Of a stretch of DNA of 64,000 bases, positions 39,557-51,387 are shown piece after piece. Every line of letters starts with the position of its first letter. Within the stretch, counting starts at the first letter, position 1. The notes under the pieces were generated by a model. That model saw nothing but the letters and a program-made list of their open reading frames with translations, ran no database searches and was not told the origin of the DNA. A program made the translations under genes and the position numbers. This stretch comes from Streptomyces antnestii (lineage in GTDB: Bacteria > Actinomycetota > Actinomycetes > Streptomycetales > Streptomycetaceae): contig NZ_RZYA01000005.1 in assembly GCF_004005495.1 (NCBI RefSeq), positions 310,001-374,000 on the forward strand, read 5' to 3'.

Positions 39557-40132
39557 GTGCGCGTACTCGGTGTGGACCCGGGGTTGACCCGGTGCGGCGT
39601 CGGCGTGGTCGAAGGAGTCGCGGGGCGGCCCCTGACGATGCGCGGCGTCGGCGTCGTACGGACCCCGGCCGACGCCGAGCTCGGGCATCGGCTCGTCGCC
39701 ATCGAGCAGGGCATCGAGCAGTGGCTCGACGAGTACCGGCCCGAATTCGTCGCCGTGGAGCGGGTGTTCAGCCAGCACAACGTGCGGACGGTGATGGGCA
39801 CGGCCCAGGCCAGCGCGGTCGCCATGCTCTGCGCCAGCCGCCGCGGCATCCCCGTCGCCCTGCACACACCCAGCGAGGTCAAGGCCGCCGTCACCGGCAG
39901 CGGACGCGCCGACAAGGCGCAGGTCGGCGCCATGGTGACCCGCCTCCTGCGACTGGACGCACCCCCCAAGCCCGCCGACGCGGCCGACGCCCTCGCCCTC
40001 GCCATCTGCCACATCTGGCGCGCCCCCGCGCAGAACAGACTCCAGCAGGCCGTCGCGCAGAACCGCCTCCAGCAGGCCGCGGCCCTGCACGCGTCGAAAC
40101 CAGCCACAGCACCGAAAGGCCGTACCGCATGA
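39557..40132 (+). CDS. ruvC: Crossover junction endodeoxyribonuclease RuvC
   Basis: A 191-aa Holliday-junction resolvase with RNase H-like fold. The first catalytic aspartate is D7 ([12 protein letters not shown]), followed by the glutamate in [13 protein letters not shown] and the late acidic pair near [15 protein letters not shown]. It nicks two strands of the junction symmetrically. The start is the GTG at 39557, since GGAGAAGGGGG lies just upstream; an in-frame start at 39503 would add 18 residues not found in the family. Its stop overlaps the ruvA ATG (ATGA). A Gln-rich C-terminal repeat ([16 protein letters not shown]) is unusual and probably disordered. Confidence 0.95.
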   Translation: MRVLGVDPGLTRCGVGVVEGVAGRPLTMRGVGVVRTPADAELGHRLVAIEQGIEQWLDEYRPEFVAVERVFSQHNVRTVMGTAQASAVAMLCASRRGIPVALHTPSEVKAAVTGSGRADKAQVGAMVTRLLRLDAPPKPADAADALALAICHIWRAPAQNRLQQAVAQNRLQQAAALHASKPATAPKGRTA

Positions 40133-40737
40133 TCGCCTTCGTCAGCGGCCCCGTGGCCGCCCTCGCTCCCGACACCGCGGTGGTCGAGGTCGGCGGCATC
40201 GGCATGGCCGTCCAGTGCACGCCGAACACCCTCTCCGGACTCCGCCTCGGCCAGCAGACCAAGCTGGCCACCTCCCTCGTCGTCCGCGAGGACTCCCTCA
40301 CGCTCTACGGCTTCGCGGACGACGACGAGCGCCAGACCTTCGAGCTGCTCCAGACCGCCAGCGGCGTCGGACCCCGGCTCGCCCAGGCCATGCTCGCCGT
40401 GCACAGCCCCGACGCGCTGCGCCGCGCGGTCGCCTCCGGTGACGAGAAGTCGCTCACCGCCGTGCCCGGCATCGGCAAGAAGGGCGCCCAGAAGCTGCTC
40501 CTCGAACTCAAGGACCGGCTCGGCGCGCCCCTCGGCACCGGCACGGGCGTCGGCGCCCCTGTCACCAGCGGCTGGCGCGACCAGCTGCACGCCGCGCTCA
40601 TCGGGCTCGGGTACGCCACCCGCGAGGCCGACGAGGCCATCGAGGCGGTCGCCCCGCAGGCCGCGGCGGAGGACGGCACGCCCCAGGTCGGCAAGCTCCT
40701 CAAGGCCGCGCTCCAGACGCTGAACCGCACCCGTTGA
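40129..40737 (+). CDS. ruvA: Holliday junction DNA helicase subunit RuvA
   Basis: A 202-aa protein. Domain I is the OB fold ([20 protein letters not shown]), domain II holds the helix-hairpin-helix pairs ([17 protein letters not shown] and [19 protein letters not shown]) that grip the four DNA arms, and domain III (about 145-202) contacts RuvB. A Gly/Pro linker ([10 protein letters not shown]) joins II and III. RuvA tetramers hold the junction open in a square shape for RuvB. It is translationally coupled to ruvC, and ruvB starts 28 bases later. Confidence 0.96.
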   Translation: MIAFVSGPVAALAPDTAVVEVGGIGMAVQCTPNTLSGLRLGQQTKLATSLVVREDSLTLYGFADDDERQTFELLQTASGVGPRLAQAMLAVHSPDALRRAVASGDEKSLTAVPGIGKKGAQKLLLELKDRLGAPLGTGTGVGAPVTSGWRDQLHAALIGLGYATREADEAIEAVAPQAAAEDGTPQVGKLLKAALQTLNRTR

Positions 40738-40765
40738 TCCACGTAGACACCGCGAGGCACACCTC

Positions 40766-41863
40766 ATGAACTGGGACGACACGACCGACGCGACACCCGA
40801 CGCGGAACGGCTCGTCGGACCCCCCGGAGAACGCCTTGTGGGCTCCGCCGCCGACCGCGACGACCAGGCCGTCGAGGCCGCGCTGCGCCCCAAGGACCTG
40901 GGCGAGTTCATCGGCCAGGAGAAGGTGCGCGAACAGCTCGACCTGGTCCTGCGGGCGGCACGCGCGCGAGGCGCCACCGCCGACCACGTCCTGCTCTCCG
41001 GAGCGCCCGGTCTCGGCAAGACCACCCTCTCGATGATCATCGCGGCCGAGATGGGCGCCCCCATCCGCATCACCAGCGGCCCGGCCATCCAGCACGCGGG
41101 CGACCTGGCCGCGATCCTCTCCTCCCTCCAGGAGGGAGAGGTGCTGTTCCTCGACGAGATCCACCGCATGTCCCGCCCCGCCGAGGAGATGCTCTACATG
41201 GCGATGGAGGACTACCGGGTCGACGTGATCGTCGGCAAGGGCCCGGGCGCCACCGCCATCCCCCTGGAGCTGCCTCCCTTCACCCTCGTCGGCGCCACCA
41301 CGCGCGCGGGCCTGCTGCCGCCGCCCCTGCGCGACCGCTTCGGCTTCACCGCGCACATGGAGTTCTATGAGCCGGCCGAGCTGGAGCGTGTCATCCACCG
41401 CTCCGCGAACCTCCTCGACGTGGAGATCGACCCGCACGGCGCCGCCGAGATCGCCGGCCGCTCCCGCGGCACGCCCCGTATCGCCAACCGGCTCCTGCGC
41501 CGCGTCCGTGACTACGCGCAGGTCAAGGCGGACGGGCACATCAACCGAGACATCGCCGGCGCCGCCCTCGCCGTCTACGAGGTCGACGGGCGCGGGCTCG
41601 ACCGGCTCGACCGCGCCGTCCTCGAAGCGCTGCTCAAGCTCTTCGGCGGCGGACCGGTGGGCCTGTCGACCCTCGCGGTCGCCGTGGGGGAGGAGCGCGA
41701 GACGGTCGAAGAAGTGGCCGAACCCTTCCTCGTAAGGGAGGGGCTACTGGCCCGTACGCCGCGCGGCCGGGTCGCCACGCCCGCGGCCTGGGCGCACCTC
41801 GGCCTCACCCCGCCCCAGCAGACAAGGGGAACAAGCGGACAACAGGACCTCTTCGGGGCGTGA
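40766..41863 (+). CDS. ruvB: Holliday junction DNA helicase, ATPase subunit RuvB
   Basis: A 365-aa AAA+ motor that forms hexameric rings driving branch migration. Walker A is GAPGLGKTT (79-87) and Walker B is LFLDEIHR (about 127-134). The sensor region [19 protein letters not shown] and the winged-helix domain (about 285-345) are present. The first 35 residues are an acidic, family-atypical extension before [20 protein letters not shown]. Together with ruvC and ruvA it makes a complete RuvABC resolvasome in one operon. Confidence 0.97.
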   Translation: MNWDDTTDATPDAERLVGPPGERLVGSAADRDDQAVEAALRPKDLGEFIGQEKVREQLDLVLRAARARGATADHVLLSGAPGLGKTTLSMIIAAEMGAPIRITSGPAIQHAGDLAAILSSLQEGEVLFLDEIHRMSRPAEEMLYMAMEDYRVDVIVGKGPGATAIPLELPPFTLVGATTRAGLLPPPLRDRFGFTAHMEFYEPAELERVIHRSANLLDVEIDPHGAAEIAGRSRGTPRIANRLLRRVRDYAQVKADGHINRDIAGAALAVYEVDGRGLDRLDRAVLEALLKLFGGGPVGLSTLAVAVGEERETVEEVAEPFLVREGLLARTPRGRVATPAAWAHLGLTPPQQTRGTSGQQDLFGA

Positions 41864-42029
41864 TCGCGCAGGGTAGTCGCGAGGTCAGGAACCCCGGTGC
41901 CATGCTGAGCGTTGTTCCTTGCGTGCGGACTCGCCTAGACTCCGCCGATGCCGCCCTTGTGGACGGCGTGCCCACCCCCATCCAACAGGCCGCTTACGTG
42001 CGCGGTCGTGCGAAGGAAATTTCCGTCCC

Positions 42030-42512
42030 GTGAATATCGTGACCCTCCTCCCGTTCATCGTGCTCATCGGGGCCATGTTCCTGATGACCCGCTCCGCCAA
42101 GAAGAAGCAGCAGGCGGCAGGCCAGATGCGGGACCAGATGCAGCCCGGTTCCGGCGTCCGCACGATCGGGGGCATGTACGCCACCGTCAAGGAGGTCCAC
42201 GACGAGATGGTCCTCCTGGAGGTGGCCCCCGGCGTCCACGCCGTCTACGCGAAGAACGCGATCGGCGCCGTCCTCGCCGACGACGAGTACAACCGCATCG
42301 TCCACGGCACCGAGAGTGACGACGACGCTGTCGACGGCGCCATCGTGCCGGACGACGCTTCCTCCCTCACCGAGACCGAAGAGACCGCCGACGAGTCCGA
42401 CGACTCGCGCATCGACCTCGGCAAGAAGGACGAGGCTGCCACCACTGACGCAGCCCCCGAGGCCGACGGCGCCGAGCCGAAGAAGACCGACGGCGAGTCC
42501 GACGCGAAGTAG
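42030..42512 (+). CDS. yajC: Preprotein translocase subunit YajC
   Basis: A 160-aa membrane protein from GTG 42030 (AAGGA 14 bases upstream). One N-terminal span (about 2-18, VTLLPFIVLIGAMFLM), then the conserved basic and YajC-domain region (TRSAKKKQQAAGQMRDQMQPGSGVRTIGGMYATV). The last about 60 residues are an acidic Asp/Glu/Thr/Ser tail not found in E. coli YajC (about 110 aa) but common in actinobacteria. YajC associates with SecDF, whose genes follow directly; the three form the accessory export complex. Confidence 0.93.
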   Translation: MNIVTLLPFIVLIGAMFLMTRSAKKKQQAAGQMRDQMQPGSGVRTIGGMYATVKEVHDEMVLLEVAPGVHAVYAKNAIGAVLADDEYNRIVHGTESDDDAVDGAIVPDDASSLTETEETADESDDSRIDLGKKDEAATTDAAPEADGAEPKKTDGESDAK

Positions 42513-42650
42513 TCACGCCCCCAGGACCGGGCGCGCCCGCTCGCGCGCCGCGGCCCTGGACGTGTGATTTCCGCACGGATTCTCGACACCATTTCATGGC
42601 CGTCCGGGCACGTACCCCGCTGCGGACGGATGGAGAGGGAGAACGAGAAG

Positions 42651-44435
42651 GTGGCAGCACCCAAGAAGGGCCGAAGTCACGGCGCCCAGTCGAGGCCGGG
42701 ACGTGTCCTGGCCTTCATCCTGATCGCGATGGTGGCACTGACCGGCGGGATGTTCCTGTCCGGCCACAAGACGCCGCGCCTGGGCATCGACCTCGCCGGT
42801 GGTACGAGCATCACGCTCAAGGCGAAGAGCGAGCCGGGTCAGAAGAACGCGGTCAACCAGACCAACATGAACACGGCCGTGAGCATCATCGAGCGCCGCG
42901 TCAACGGACTGGGTGTCACCGAGTCCGAGGTCCAGACCCAGGGCTCCGACAACATCATCGTCAACATCCCCAAGGGGACGAACGAGGCGCAGGCGCGCCA
43001 GCAGGTCGGCACGACCGCCCAGCTCTACTTCCGCCCCGTGATCACCGTGGCCGCCGGCCAGCCCACGCCCAAGCCCTCCGCCAGCTCGTCGAGCGGCACC
43101 GGCAAGGACAAGGCGACCGGCAACGCCACGGACAAGGCCACCGACGGCGGCAAGGGCAAGGCGTCCGCCACCCCGACGCCCACGCCCACCTCGTCCGCCA
43201 CCTCCCAGGGCCGTGCGGTCACCGACGCCCTGAAGGCCGGCCCCAGCCCGACGCCGAGCGCCACTGCCTCCGCGAGCGGCAAGCCCACCCCCGCCGCCAG
43301 CCCCACCCCGGACGCGGCCACCGCCGCACTGCAGAAGAAGTTCACGGAGCTCGACTGCACCGACAAGGCGGCCCGCACCACGGTCACCGCGGGCGTCCGG
43401 CCCCAGGACAACGCCGTGGCGTGCGGCAAGAACTCCGCCGGTCAGTGGGAGAAGTACGTCCTCGGCCCGGCCGAGGTGAACGGCAAGGACGTCGACAAGG
43501 CGCAGGCCACGATCAACCAGCAGACCGGTGCCTGGGTCGTCAACATGGACTTCACGGGCAGCGGCTCGAAGAAGTTCTCGAAGATCACCAGCAAGCTCTC
43601 GCAGCAGCAGCCCCCGATGAACCAGTTCGCCATCGTCCTCGACGGTGACGTGGTCTCGGCCCCGAGCGTCAGCTCGACCCTGAGCGGCAGCGCGGAGATC
43701 TCCGGCAGCTTCAATCAGCAGTCCGCCCAGGACCTGGCCAACGTGCTGTCGTACGGCGCTCTCCCGCTCTCCTTCCAGGAGCAGAGCGTCACGACCGTCA
43801 CCGCGGCCCTCGGTGGCGAGCAGCTGCACGCCGGTCTGATCGCCGGTGCCATCGGCCTCCTGCTGGTCGTCATCTACCTGGTGGTCTACTACCGCGGCCT
43901 GTCGCTGATCGCGCTCGCCTCGCTGCTCGTCTCCGCGATCCTGACCTACGTGATCATGACGCTCCTCGGCCCGGCCATCGGCTTCGCGCTGAACCTGCCG
44001 GCGGTCTGCGGTGCGATCGTGGCGATCGGTATCACGGCGGACTCGTTCATCGTGTTCTTCGAACGGATCAGGGACGAGATCCGCGAGGGCCGCTCCCTGC
44101 GGCCCTCCGTCGAGCGCGCCTGGCCGCGCGCCCGGCGCACGATCCTGGTCTCCGACTTCGTGTCGTTCCTCGCCGCGGCCGTGCTGTTCATCGTCACCGT
44201 CGGCAAGGTCCAGGGCTTCGCGTTCACGCTCGGCCTCACCACCGTGCTCGACGTGGTCGTCGTCTTCCTGTTCACCAAGCCCCTGATGACGATCCTGGCC
44301 CGCAAGAAGTTCTTCGCGAACGGACACCCGTGGTCCGGGCTCGACCCGAAGCGCCTCGGCGCCAAGCCGCCACTGCGCCGCACCCGCCGTGCCACCGGCC
44401 CCGCCGTTGGCCCTGTCGACCCGAAGGAGGCGTGA
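42651..44435 (+). CDS. secD: Protein translocase subunit SecD with Pro/Thr/Ser-rich insert
   Basis: A 594-aa six-span RND-type membrane protein that uses the proton gradient to pull exported proteins through SecYEG. The GTG at 42651 (AAPKKGRSHG) is preferred over the in-frame ATG at 42630 because GGGAGAACGAGAAGG precedes it. Span 1 is about 22-41, then D1 motif LGIDLAGGTSITLKAK, a long Pro/Thr/Ser/Ala/Lys insert at about 136-226, the second part of the periplasmic region (GKDVDKAQATINQQTG), and spans 2-6 from about 400, including IGITADSFIVFFERIRDEIREG. Overlap with secF is near: two bases separate them. The insert is not found in E. coli SecD. Confidence 0.95.
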   Translation: MAAPKKGRSHGAQSRPGRVLAFILIAMVALTGGMFLSGHKTPRLGIDLAGGTSITLKAKSEPGQKNAVNQTNMNTAVSIIERRVNGLGVTESEVQTQGSDNIIVNIPKGTNEAQARQQVGTTAQLYFRPVITVAAGQPTPKPSASSSSGTGKDKATGNATDKATDGGKGKASATPTPTPTSSATSQGRAVTDALKAGPSPTPSATASASGKPTPAASPTPDAATAALQKKFTELDCTDKAARTTVTAGVRPQDNAVACGKNSAGQWEKYVLGPAEVNGKDVDKAQATINQQTGAWVVNMDFTGSGSKKFSKITSKLSQQQPPMNQFAIVLDGDVVSAPSVSSTLSGSAEISGSFNQQSAQDLANVLSYGALPLSFQEQSVTTVTAALGGEQLHAGLIAGAIGLLLVVIYLVVYYRGLSLIALASLLVSAILTYVIMTLLGPAIGFALNLPAVCGAIVAIGITADSFIVFFERIRDEIREGRSLRPSVERAWPRARRTILVSDFVSFLAAAVLFIVTVGKVQGFAFTLGLTTVLDVVVVFLFTKPLMTILARKKFFANGHPWSGLDPKRLGAKPPLRRTRRATGPAVGPVDPKEA

Positions 44436-44436
44436 G

Positions 44437-45555
44437 ATGTCGAAGCTCGGCCATCTCGGCGCCCGGCTCATCCGCGGTGAAGTCGGCTACGACTTCATCG
44501 GCAAGCGCAAGATCTGGTACGGCATCTCGATCCTGATCACCATCACGGCCATCGTCGGCCTGGCGGTGCGTGGTCTGAACATGGGCATCGAGTTCGAGGG
44601 CGGCGCGGTCTTCACCACCCCGAAGACCAGCGTCTCCGCGGGTACGGCGGAGCGGTCCGCGCAAGCGGCCTCCGGGCACGCCGTGATCGTCCAGAAGCTC
44701 GGCACGGGCGGCCTGCGCATCCAGATCTCCGGCGTGGACACCGCCAAGTCCGACCAGATCAAGGCCGACCTCGCCAAGGACCTGAGCGTCCCCGAGGCGA
44801 AGATCAACGCCGATCTCGTCGGACCCAGCTGGGGTCAGACGATCGCCAAGAAGGCATGGACCGGCCTGATCGTGTTCATGATCCTCGTGGTGATCTATCT
44901 GGCCATCGCCTTCGAGTGGCGGATGGCGATCGCGGCCCTGGTCGCGCTGATCCACGACATCACGATCACGGTCGGGATCTACGCCCTGGTCGGCTTCGAG
45001 GTCACCGTGGGCACGGTGATCGGTCTGCTGACCATCCTCGGATACTCGCTCTACGACACGGTCGTCGTGTTCGACTCCCTCAAGGAGCAGACCAAGGACA
45101 TCACCAAGCAGACCCGCTTCACGTACAGCGAGGTCGCCAACCGGTCGATCAACGGCACTCTGGTGCGTTCGATCAACACCACGGTCGTCGCGCTGCTGCC
45201 GGTGGCGGGCCTGCTGTTCATCGGCGGCGGCTTCCTCGGCGCGGGCATGCTCAACGACATCTCGCTGTCGCTGTTCGTCGGCCTCGCGGCCGGCGCGTAC
45301 TCGTCGATCTTCATCGCCACCCCGCTGGTCGCCGACCTCAAGGAGCGCGACCCGCAGATCAAGGCGCTGCGCAAGCGTGTACTCGCCAAGCGCGCGTCGG
45401 CGGCCGCCGACGGCCCGTCCGACGCCGCCCCGGCGGCCGGGGACGACTACGAGGACGGCGACCCGTCGGACGACGCCGCGGCGGTCGTCGGTCCGCGCCA
45501 CCAGCCCGCGTCACGCAACCGCGGCCGTGGCCGCCCCTCGGGGAAGCGCCGATGA
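44437..45555 (+). CDS. secF: Protein translocase subunit SecF
   Basis: A 372-aa six-span partner of SecD. Span 1 (about 28-47, ISILITITAIVGLAVRG), the signature GIEFEGGAVF, then the external domain and spans 2-6 (about 140-310) with LTILGYSLYDTVVVFDSLKE and the NRSINGTLVRSINTT loop. The C-terminal about 60 residues are Asp/Arg-rich and disordered (DGPSDAAPAAGDDYEDGD then [13 protein letters not shown]). It starts at the ATG at 44437, with GAAGGAGG upstream inside the secD end. Its stop overlaps the apt start (ATGA). Confidence 0.96.
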   Translation: MSKLGHLGARLIRGEVGYDFIGKRKIWYGISILITITAIVGLAVRGLNMGIEFEGGAVFTTPKTSVSAGTAERSAQAASGHAVIVQKLGTGGLRIQISGVDTAKSDQIKADLAKDLSVPEAKINADLVGPSWGQTIAKKAWTGLIVFMILVVIYLAIAFEWRMAIAALVALIHDITITVGIYALVGFEVTVGTVIGLLTILGYSLYDTVVVFDSLKEQTKDITKQTRFTYSEVANRSINGTLVRSINTTVVALLPVAGLLFIGGGFLGAGMLNDISLSLFVGLAAGAYSSIFIATPLVADLKERDPQIKALRKRVLAKRASAAADGPSDAAPAAGDDYEDGDPSDDAAAVVGPRHQPASRNRGRGRPSGKRR

Positions 45556-46100
45556 CCGAGCTCACCGACGTCAGCACGCTGCTGCTCAGCCGCATCCGCG
45601 ATGTGCCGGACTACCCGGAGCCGGGCGTGATGTTCAAGGACATCACCCCGCTCCTGGCGGACCCGGCGGCCTTCACGGCCCTCACGGACGCGCTCGCGCA
45701 GCTCTGCGTCGCGCAGGGTGCCACCAAGGTCGTCGGCCTGGAGGCGCGCGGGTTCATCCTGGGCGCCCCCGTCGCCGTCCGCGCGGGCCTCGGCTTCATC
45801 CCCGTACGCAAGGCCGGCAAGCTCCCCGGGGCGACGCTGAGCCAGTCGTACGACCTGGAGTACGGGTCGGCGGAGATCGAGGTGCACGCCGAGGACCTGG
45901 TCGCGGGTGACCGCGTCATGGTGATCGACGACGTCCTCGCCACCGGTGGCACGGCCGAGGCGTCGTTGCGGCTCATCCGGCGCGCGGGCGCCGAGGTCGC
46001 CGGTGTCGCCGTCCTGATGGAGCTGGGTTTCCTGGGCGGCCGTGAACGGCTGCTTCCCGCTCTTGACGGCGTACCGCTGGACGCGCTGCTCACGGTCTAA
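45552..46100 (+). CDS. apt: Adenine phosphoribosyltransferase
   Basis: A 182-aa type I phosphoribosyltransferase. The PRPP-binding motif is [17 protein letters not shown] (about 123-139), the adenine loop is near [17 protein letters not shown], and the flexible loop RKAGKLPG is present. It salvages adenine to AMP. The opening [26 protein letters not shown] is typical. It is coupled to secF by a four-base overlap, an arrangement also seen in mycobacteria (secD-secF-...-apt-relA). A hairpin follows, then relA. Confidence 0.96.
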   Translation: MTELTDVSTLLLSRIRDVPDYPEPGVMFKDITPLLADPAAFTALTDALAQLCVAQGATKVVGLEARGFILGAPVAVRAGLGFIPVRKAGKLPGATLSQSYDLEYGSAEIEVHAEDLVAGDRVMVIDDVLATGGTAEASLRLIRRAGAEVAGVAVLMELGFLGGRERLLPALDGVPLDALLTV

Positions 46101-46118
46101 CACCTGGTCACAGGCATG

Positions 46119-46151
46119 AAGGCGGGCCCGGAGGAATCCGGCGCCCGCCTT
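46119..46151 (+). terminator. Terminator after apt
   Basis: Arms AAGGCGGGC (46119-46127) and GCCCGCCTT (46143-46151) extended inward by CCGGA/TCCGG with one bulged base, 18 bases after the apt stop, then TCGTGTTT. relA therefore probably has its own promoter in 46152-46267. Confidence 0.8.
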
Positions 46152-46267
46152 TCGTGTTTGCCCTGTTGAAGGCCGTCCCACGGACCGGAGGCGAGGGACG
46201 GGCCCAGTGTCGATACCATGGGCTCCCGGGACCTGAACGGGGGACCCGTCGCGCACGAGGAGCGCCG

Positions 46268-48862
<2,595 letters not shown>

Positions 48863-48879
48863 ACCCCGCGCTCCTGAGG

Positions 48880-48960
48880 GCTGCGCCCCGTAAGGGGCGC
48901 GGGGAACTGCGCGAGGACGCACCACAACCGGCACACGCGCGACAACGGAACTGAGCAGAC
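48880..48960. repeat. Dispersed Streptomyces intergenic element with GCGCCCC-GTAA-GGGGCGC hairpin
   Basis: Just after relA lies a small hairpin (arms 48883-48889 and 48894-48900, loop GTAA) running into GGGGAACTGCGCGA. From memory this sequence type recurs in very many intergenic gaps of Streptomyces genomes. It occurs once in this window. It may also help terminate relA. Confidence 0.55.
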
Positions 48961-48977
48961 GCCAAGGCGTAAAAAAA

Positions 48978-49010
48978 GTGGGGCCCGGACTTACCAAGTC
49001 CGGGCCCCAC
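48978..49010 (-). terminator. Terminator of the DUF349 gene with U7 tract
   Basis: A perfect 15-bp stem (arms 48978-48992 and 48996-49010, loop ACC) flanked on the plus strand by seven A (48971-48977), which become a T7 tract on the minus strand. It is a textbook intrinsic terminator 31 bases past the minus-strand stop. Confidence 0.93.
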
Positions 49011-49040
49011 TCACATCCAGCTCAGCGCAGCGCGAAGCGT

Positions 49041-50273
49041 CTAGCCGCCGAACTCGTGCAGGCCCTTCAGCGCCTGGTCGAGCAGTGCCTGGCGGCCTTC
49101 GAGCTCACGCTCCAGCTTGTCGGCCCTCGCGTTGTTGCCCTGCGCGCGGGCCGTGTCGATCTGGCCCCGCAGCTTGTCGACCGCGGCCTGCAGCTGACCG
49201 GTGAGCCCCTCGGCACGCGCGCGTGCCTCCGGGTTCGTCCGGCGCCACTCGGCTTCCTCGGACTCCTGCACGGCCCGCTCCACGGCGTGCATACGGCCCT
49301 CGACCTTGGGACGCGCGTCGCGCGGCACATGGCCGATGGCCTCCCAGCGCTCGTTGATCGAGCGGAAGGCGGCACGGGCCGTCTTCAGGTCCCCGATCGG
49401 CAGGAGCTTCTCGGCCTCGTCGGCCAGCTCCTCCTTGAGCTTGAGGTTCTCGCCCTGCTCGGCGTCCCGCTCGGCGAAGACGGAGCTGCGCGCCGCGAAG
49501 AACACGTCCTGGGCGCCGCGGAAGCGGTTCCACAGGTCGTCCTCGTGCTCGCGCTGGGCGCGGCCCGCGGCCTTCCACTCCGTCATCAGCTCGCGGTACC
49601 GGGCGGCCGTGGCCCCCCAGTCCGTCGAGCCCGACAGGGCCTCCGCCTCGGCGACCAGCTTCTCCTTGGCCTGGCGGGCGTCCTCGCGCTGCGCGTCCAG
49701 CGACGCGAAGTGCGCCTTGCGGCGCTTCGAGAACGCCGAGCGCGCGTGCGAGAAGCGGTGCCACAGCTCGTCGTCCGACTTGCGGTCGAGCCGCGGCAGG
49801 CCCTTCCACGTGTCCACGAGCGCCCGCAGCCGCTCACCGGCCGCGCGCCACTGCTCGCTCTGGGCGAGCTCCTCCGCCTCGGTGACCAGGGCCTCCTTGG
49901 CGTGCCGCGCCTCGTCGGACTGCTTCGCCTTCTGGACCTTGCGCTCCTCGCGGCGCGACTCGACGGTCTCGACGAGCTTGTCCAGGCGCTTGCCCAGAGC
50001 CTCCAGATCACCCACGGCATGCGCATCTGTCACCTGCTCGCGCAGGTGCTCGATGGCGGTCGTGGCGTCCTTGGCCGACAGGTCGGTCGTCTGCACCCGG
50101 CGCTCGAGGAGCCCGATCTCGACGACGAGACCGTCGTACTTGCGCTTGAAGTAGGCAAGGGCCTCATCAGGAGAACCTGCCTGCCAAGAACCGACTTCAC
50201 GCTCGCTGCCGTCGGCCGAACGCACGTACACGGTCCCCGTCTCGTCGACGCGGCCCCACGGGTCGCTGCTCAC
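49041..50273 (-). CDS. DUF349 repeat protein
   Basis: A 410-aa, highly charged and mostly helical protein made of repeated DUF349 units: segments such as LTEWKAAGRAQREHEDDLWNRFRGAQDVFF, LVDTWKGLPRLDRKSDDELWHRF and SINERWEAIGHVPRDARPKVEGR (each shown here in part) recur at about 75-residue spacing. Each has the W-K-x-G...E..LW.RF pattern. It starts at GTG 50273 with a short beta N-terminus (WGRVDETGTVYVRSADG). The family is widespread in actinobacteria and its role is unknown; coiled-coil scaffolding is likely. It is convergent with relA and next to the cyclophilin gene. Confidence 0.85.
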   Translation of the reverse strand: MSSDPWGRVDETGTVYVRSADGSEREVGSWQAGSPDEALAYFKRKYDGLVVEIGLLERRVQTTDLSAKDATTAIEHLREQVTDAHAVGDLEALGKRLDKLVETVESRREERKVQKAKQSDEARHAKEALVTEAEELAQSEQWRAAGERLRALVDTWKGLPRLDRKSDDELWHRFSHARSAFSKRRKAHFASLDAQREDARQAKEKLVAEAEALSGSTDWGATAARYRELMTEWKAAGRAQREHEDDLWNRFRGAQDVFFAARSSVFAERDAEQGENLKLKEELADEAEKLLPIGDLKTARAAFRSINERWEAIGHVPRDARPKVEGRMHAVERAVQESEEAEWRRTNPEARARAEGLTGQLQAAVDKLRGQIDTARAQGNNARADKLERELEGRQALLDQALKGLHEFGG

Positions 50274-50407
50274 AGCGCCTCCTCCACATGATGCCCGCGA
50301 GGCGCCTTGGGGCCCCGGGCATCGTCCACAGTTTCGTCACGGCCAACATAGGCGACCGGCGGGGCGGCTGTCCGCATCCCGCGCGACCGAAATTTCACCG
50401 CGGGCGG

Positions 50408-51226
50408 TCAGGATTTCGTCACGGTCGCCTTGTTGATGACGACGGTGGCGTTCGGGGCGCCGTCGCCCTGGCCGGTGCTCTCACCAGCGGCGGCGATCTT
50501 CTTGAGCACCTTCATGCCGGAATCGGAAATGGTCCCGAACGGTGTGTAGCTCGGCGGCAACTGACTGTCCTGGTAGACGAGGAAGAACTGGCTGCCGCCG
50601 GTGTGCTTCTGGCCCGTGTTCGCCATCGCGACGGTGCCCGCCGGATACACGTTCCCCTTCAGGCTTTTGTCCTTCAGGTTCTCGTCCGGGATCGTGTAGC
50701 CCGGGCCGCCCGCGCCGGTGCCCTTCGGGTCGCCGCACTGCAGCACGTAGATGCCGTTGGTGGTGAGCCGGTGGCACTTGGTGTGGTCGAAGAAGCCCTT
50801 GCCGGCGAGGAAGGCGAAGGAGTTCACCGTGTGCGGGGCCTGCTTCGTCTTCAGGTCGACACCGATGTCGCCGCACGTCGTCGCCAGGTTCATCGTGTAG
50901 CCCGCCGACCTGTCGATGGTGAGCGCCGGCTCCTTCTTCCAGCTGAGCGACTTCGCCGTGCCCGCCGCGGGCTTCTCGCACGGGTCGGCGGCCTTGGACG
51001 CGGACGGGCTCGCGCTCGGCTTCGCGCCCGCGGAGTCCTTGGTGTCCTTGCCGTCGAAGGCCCCGGCCGCGAACGCGCCGGCGCCGCCCACCACGACCAC
51101 GGCCAGCACCGACGCGATGACCGTGTTACGCATACGCGCCTTGCGCCGCGCCGACTCCCGCCGCTGCTGCTGCCGCAAGAACTTCTCCCGGGCGAGCTGC
51201 CGCCGCCGCTGATCGTTGCTGACCAC
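50408..51226 (-). CDS. Membrane-anchored cyclophilin-type peptidyl-prolyl isomerase
   Basis: A 272-aa protein from GTG 51226 (GAGGAG about ten bases upstream). The basic N-terminus (QRRRQLAREKF) is cytoplasmic and a span at about 33-55 anchors it, leaving a Pro/Ser/Ala linker and a cyclophilin domain (about 105-270) outside. Core motifs are visible: APHTVNSFAFLAGKGFFDHT, the HRLTTNGIYVLQCGDPKGTG loop, GTVAMANTG and SQFFLVYQD. Three Cys (in CEKP, TTCGD and CHRL/QCGD) may form disulfides outside. It accelerates folding of secreted proteins. In mycobacteria a ppi gene also follows relA. Confidence 0.92.
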   Translation of the reverse strand: MVSNDQRRRQLAREKFLRQQQRRESARRKARMRNTVIASVLAVVVVGGAGAFAAGAFDGKDTKDSAGAKPSASPSASKAADPCEKPAAGTAKSLSWKKEPALTIDRSAGYTMNLATTCGDIGVDLKTKQAPHTVNSFAFLAGKGFFDHTKCHRLTTNGIYVLQCGDPKGTGAGGPGYTIPDENLKDKSLKGNVYPAGTVAMANTGQKHTGGSQFFLVYQDSQLPPSYTPFGTISDSGMKVLKKIAAAGESTGQGDGAPNATVVINKATVTKS

Positions 51227-51387
51227 CGGGTCTACTCCTCGTACGTCTCGTGACCTTGCCTGCGGGCCGTTGGTTGGTGCCCCGTACCGTATATGGGTTA
51301 GCTGTGGAATCGGCAGCGCCGGTAGGCTCTGATCTGCCGCATTCTTCTGCGGACACACTTCCGCCGGACGACATACGAAGGACGATC

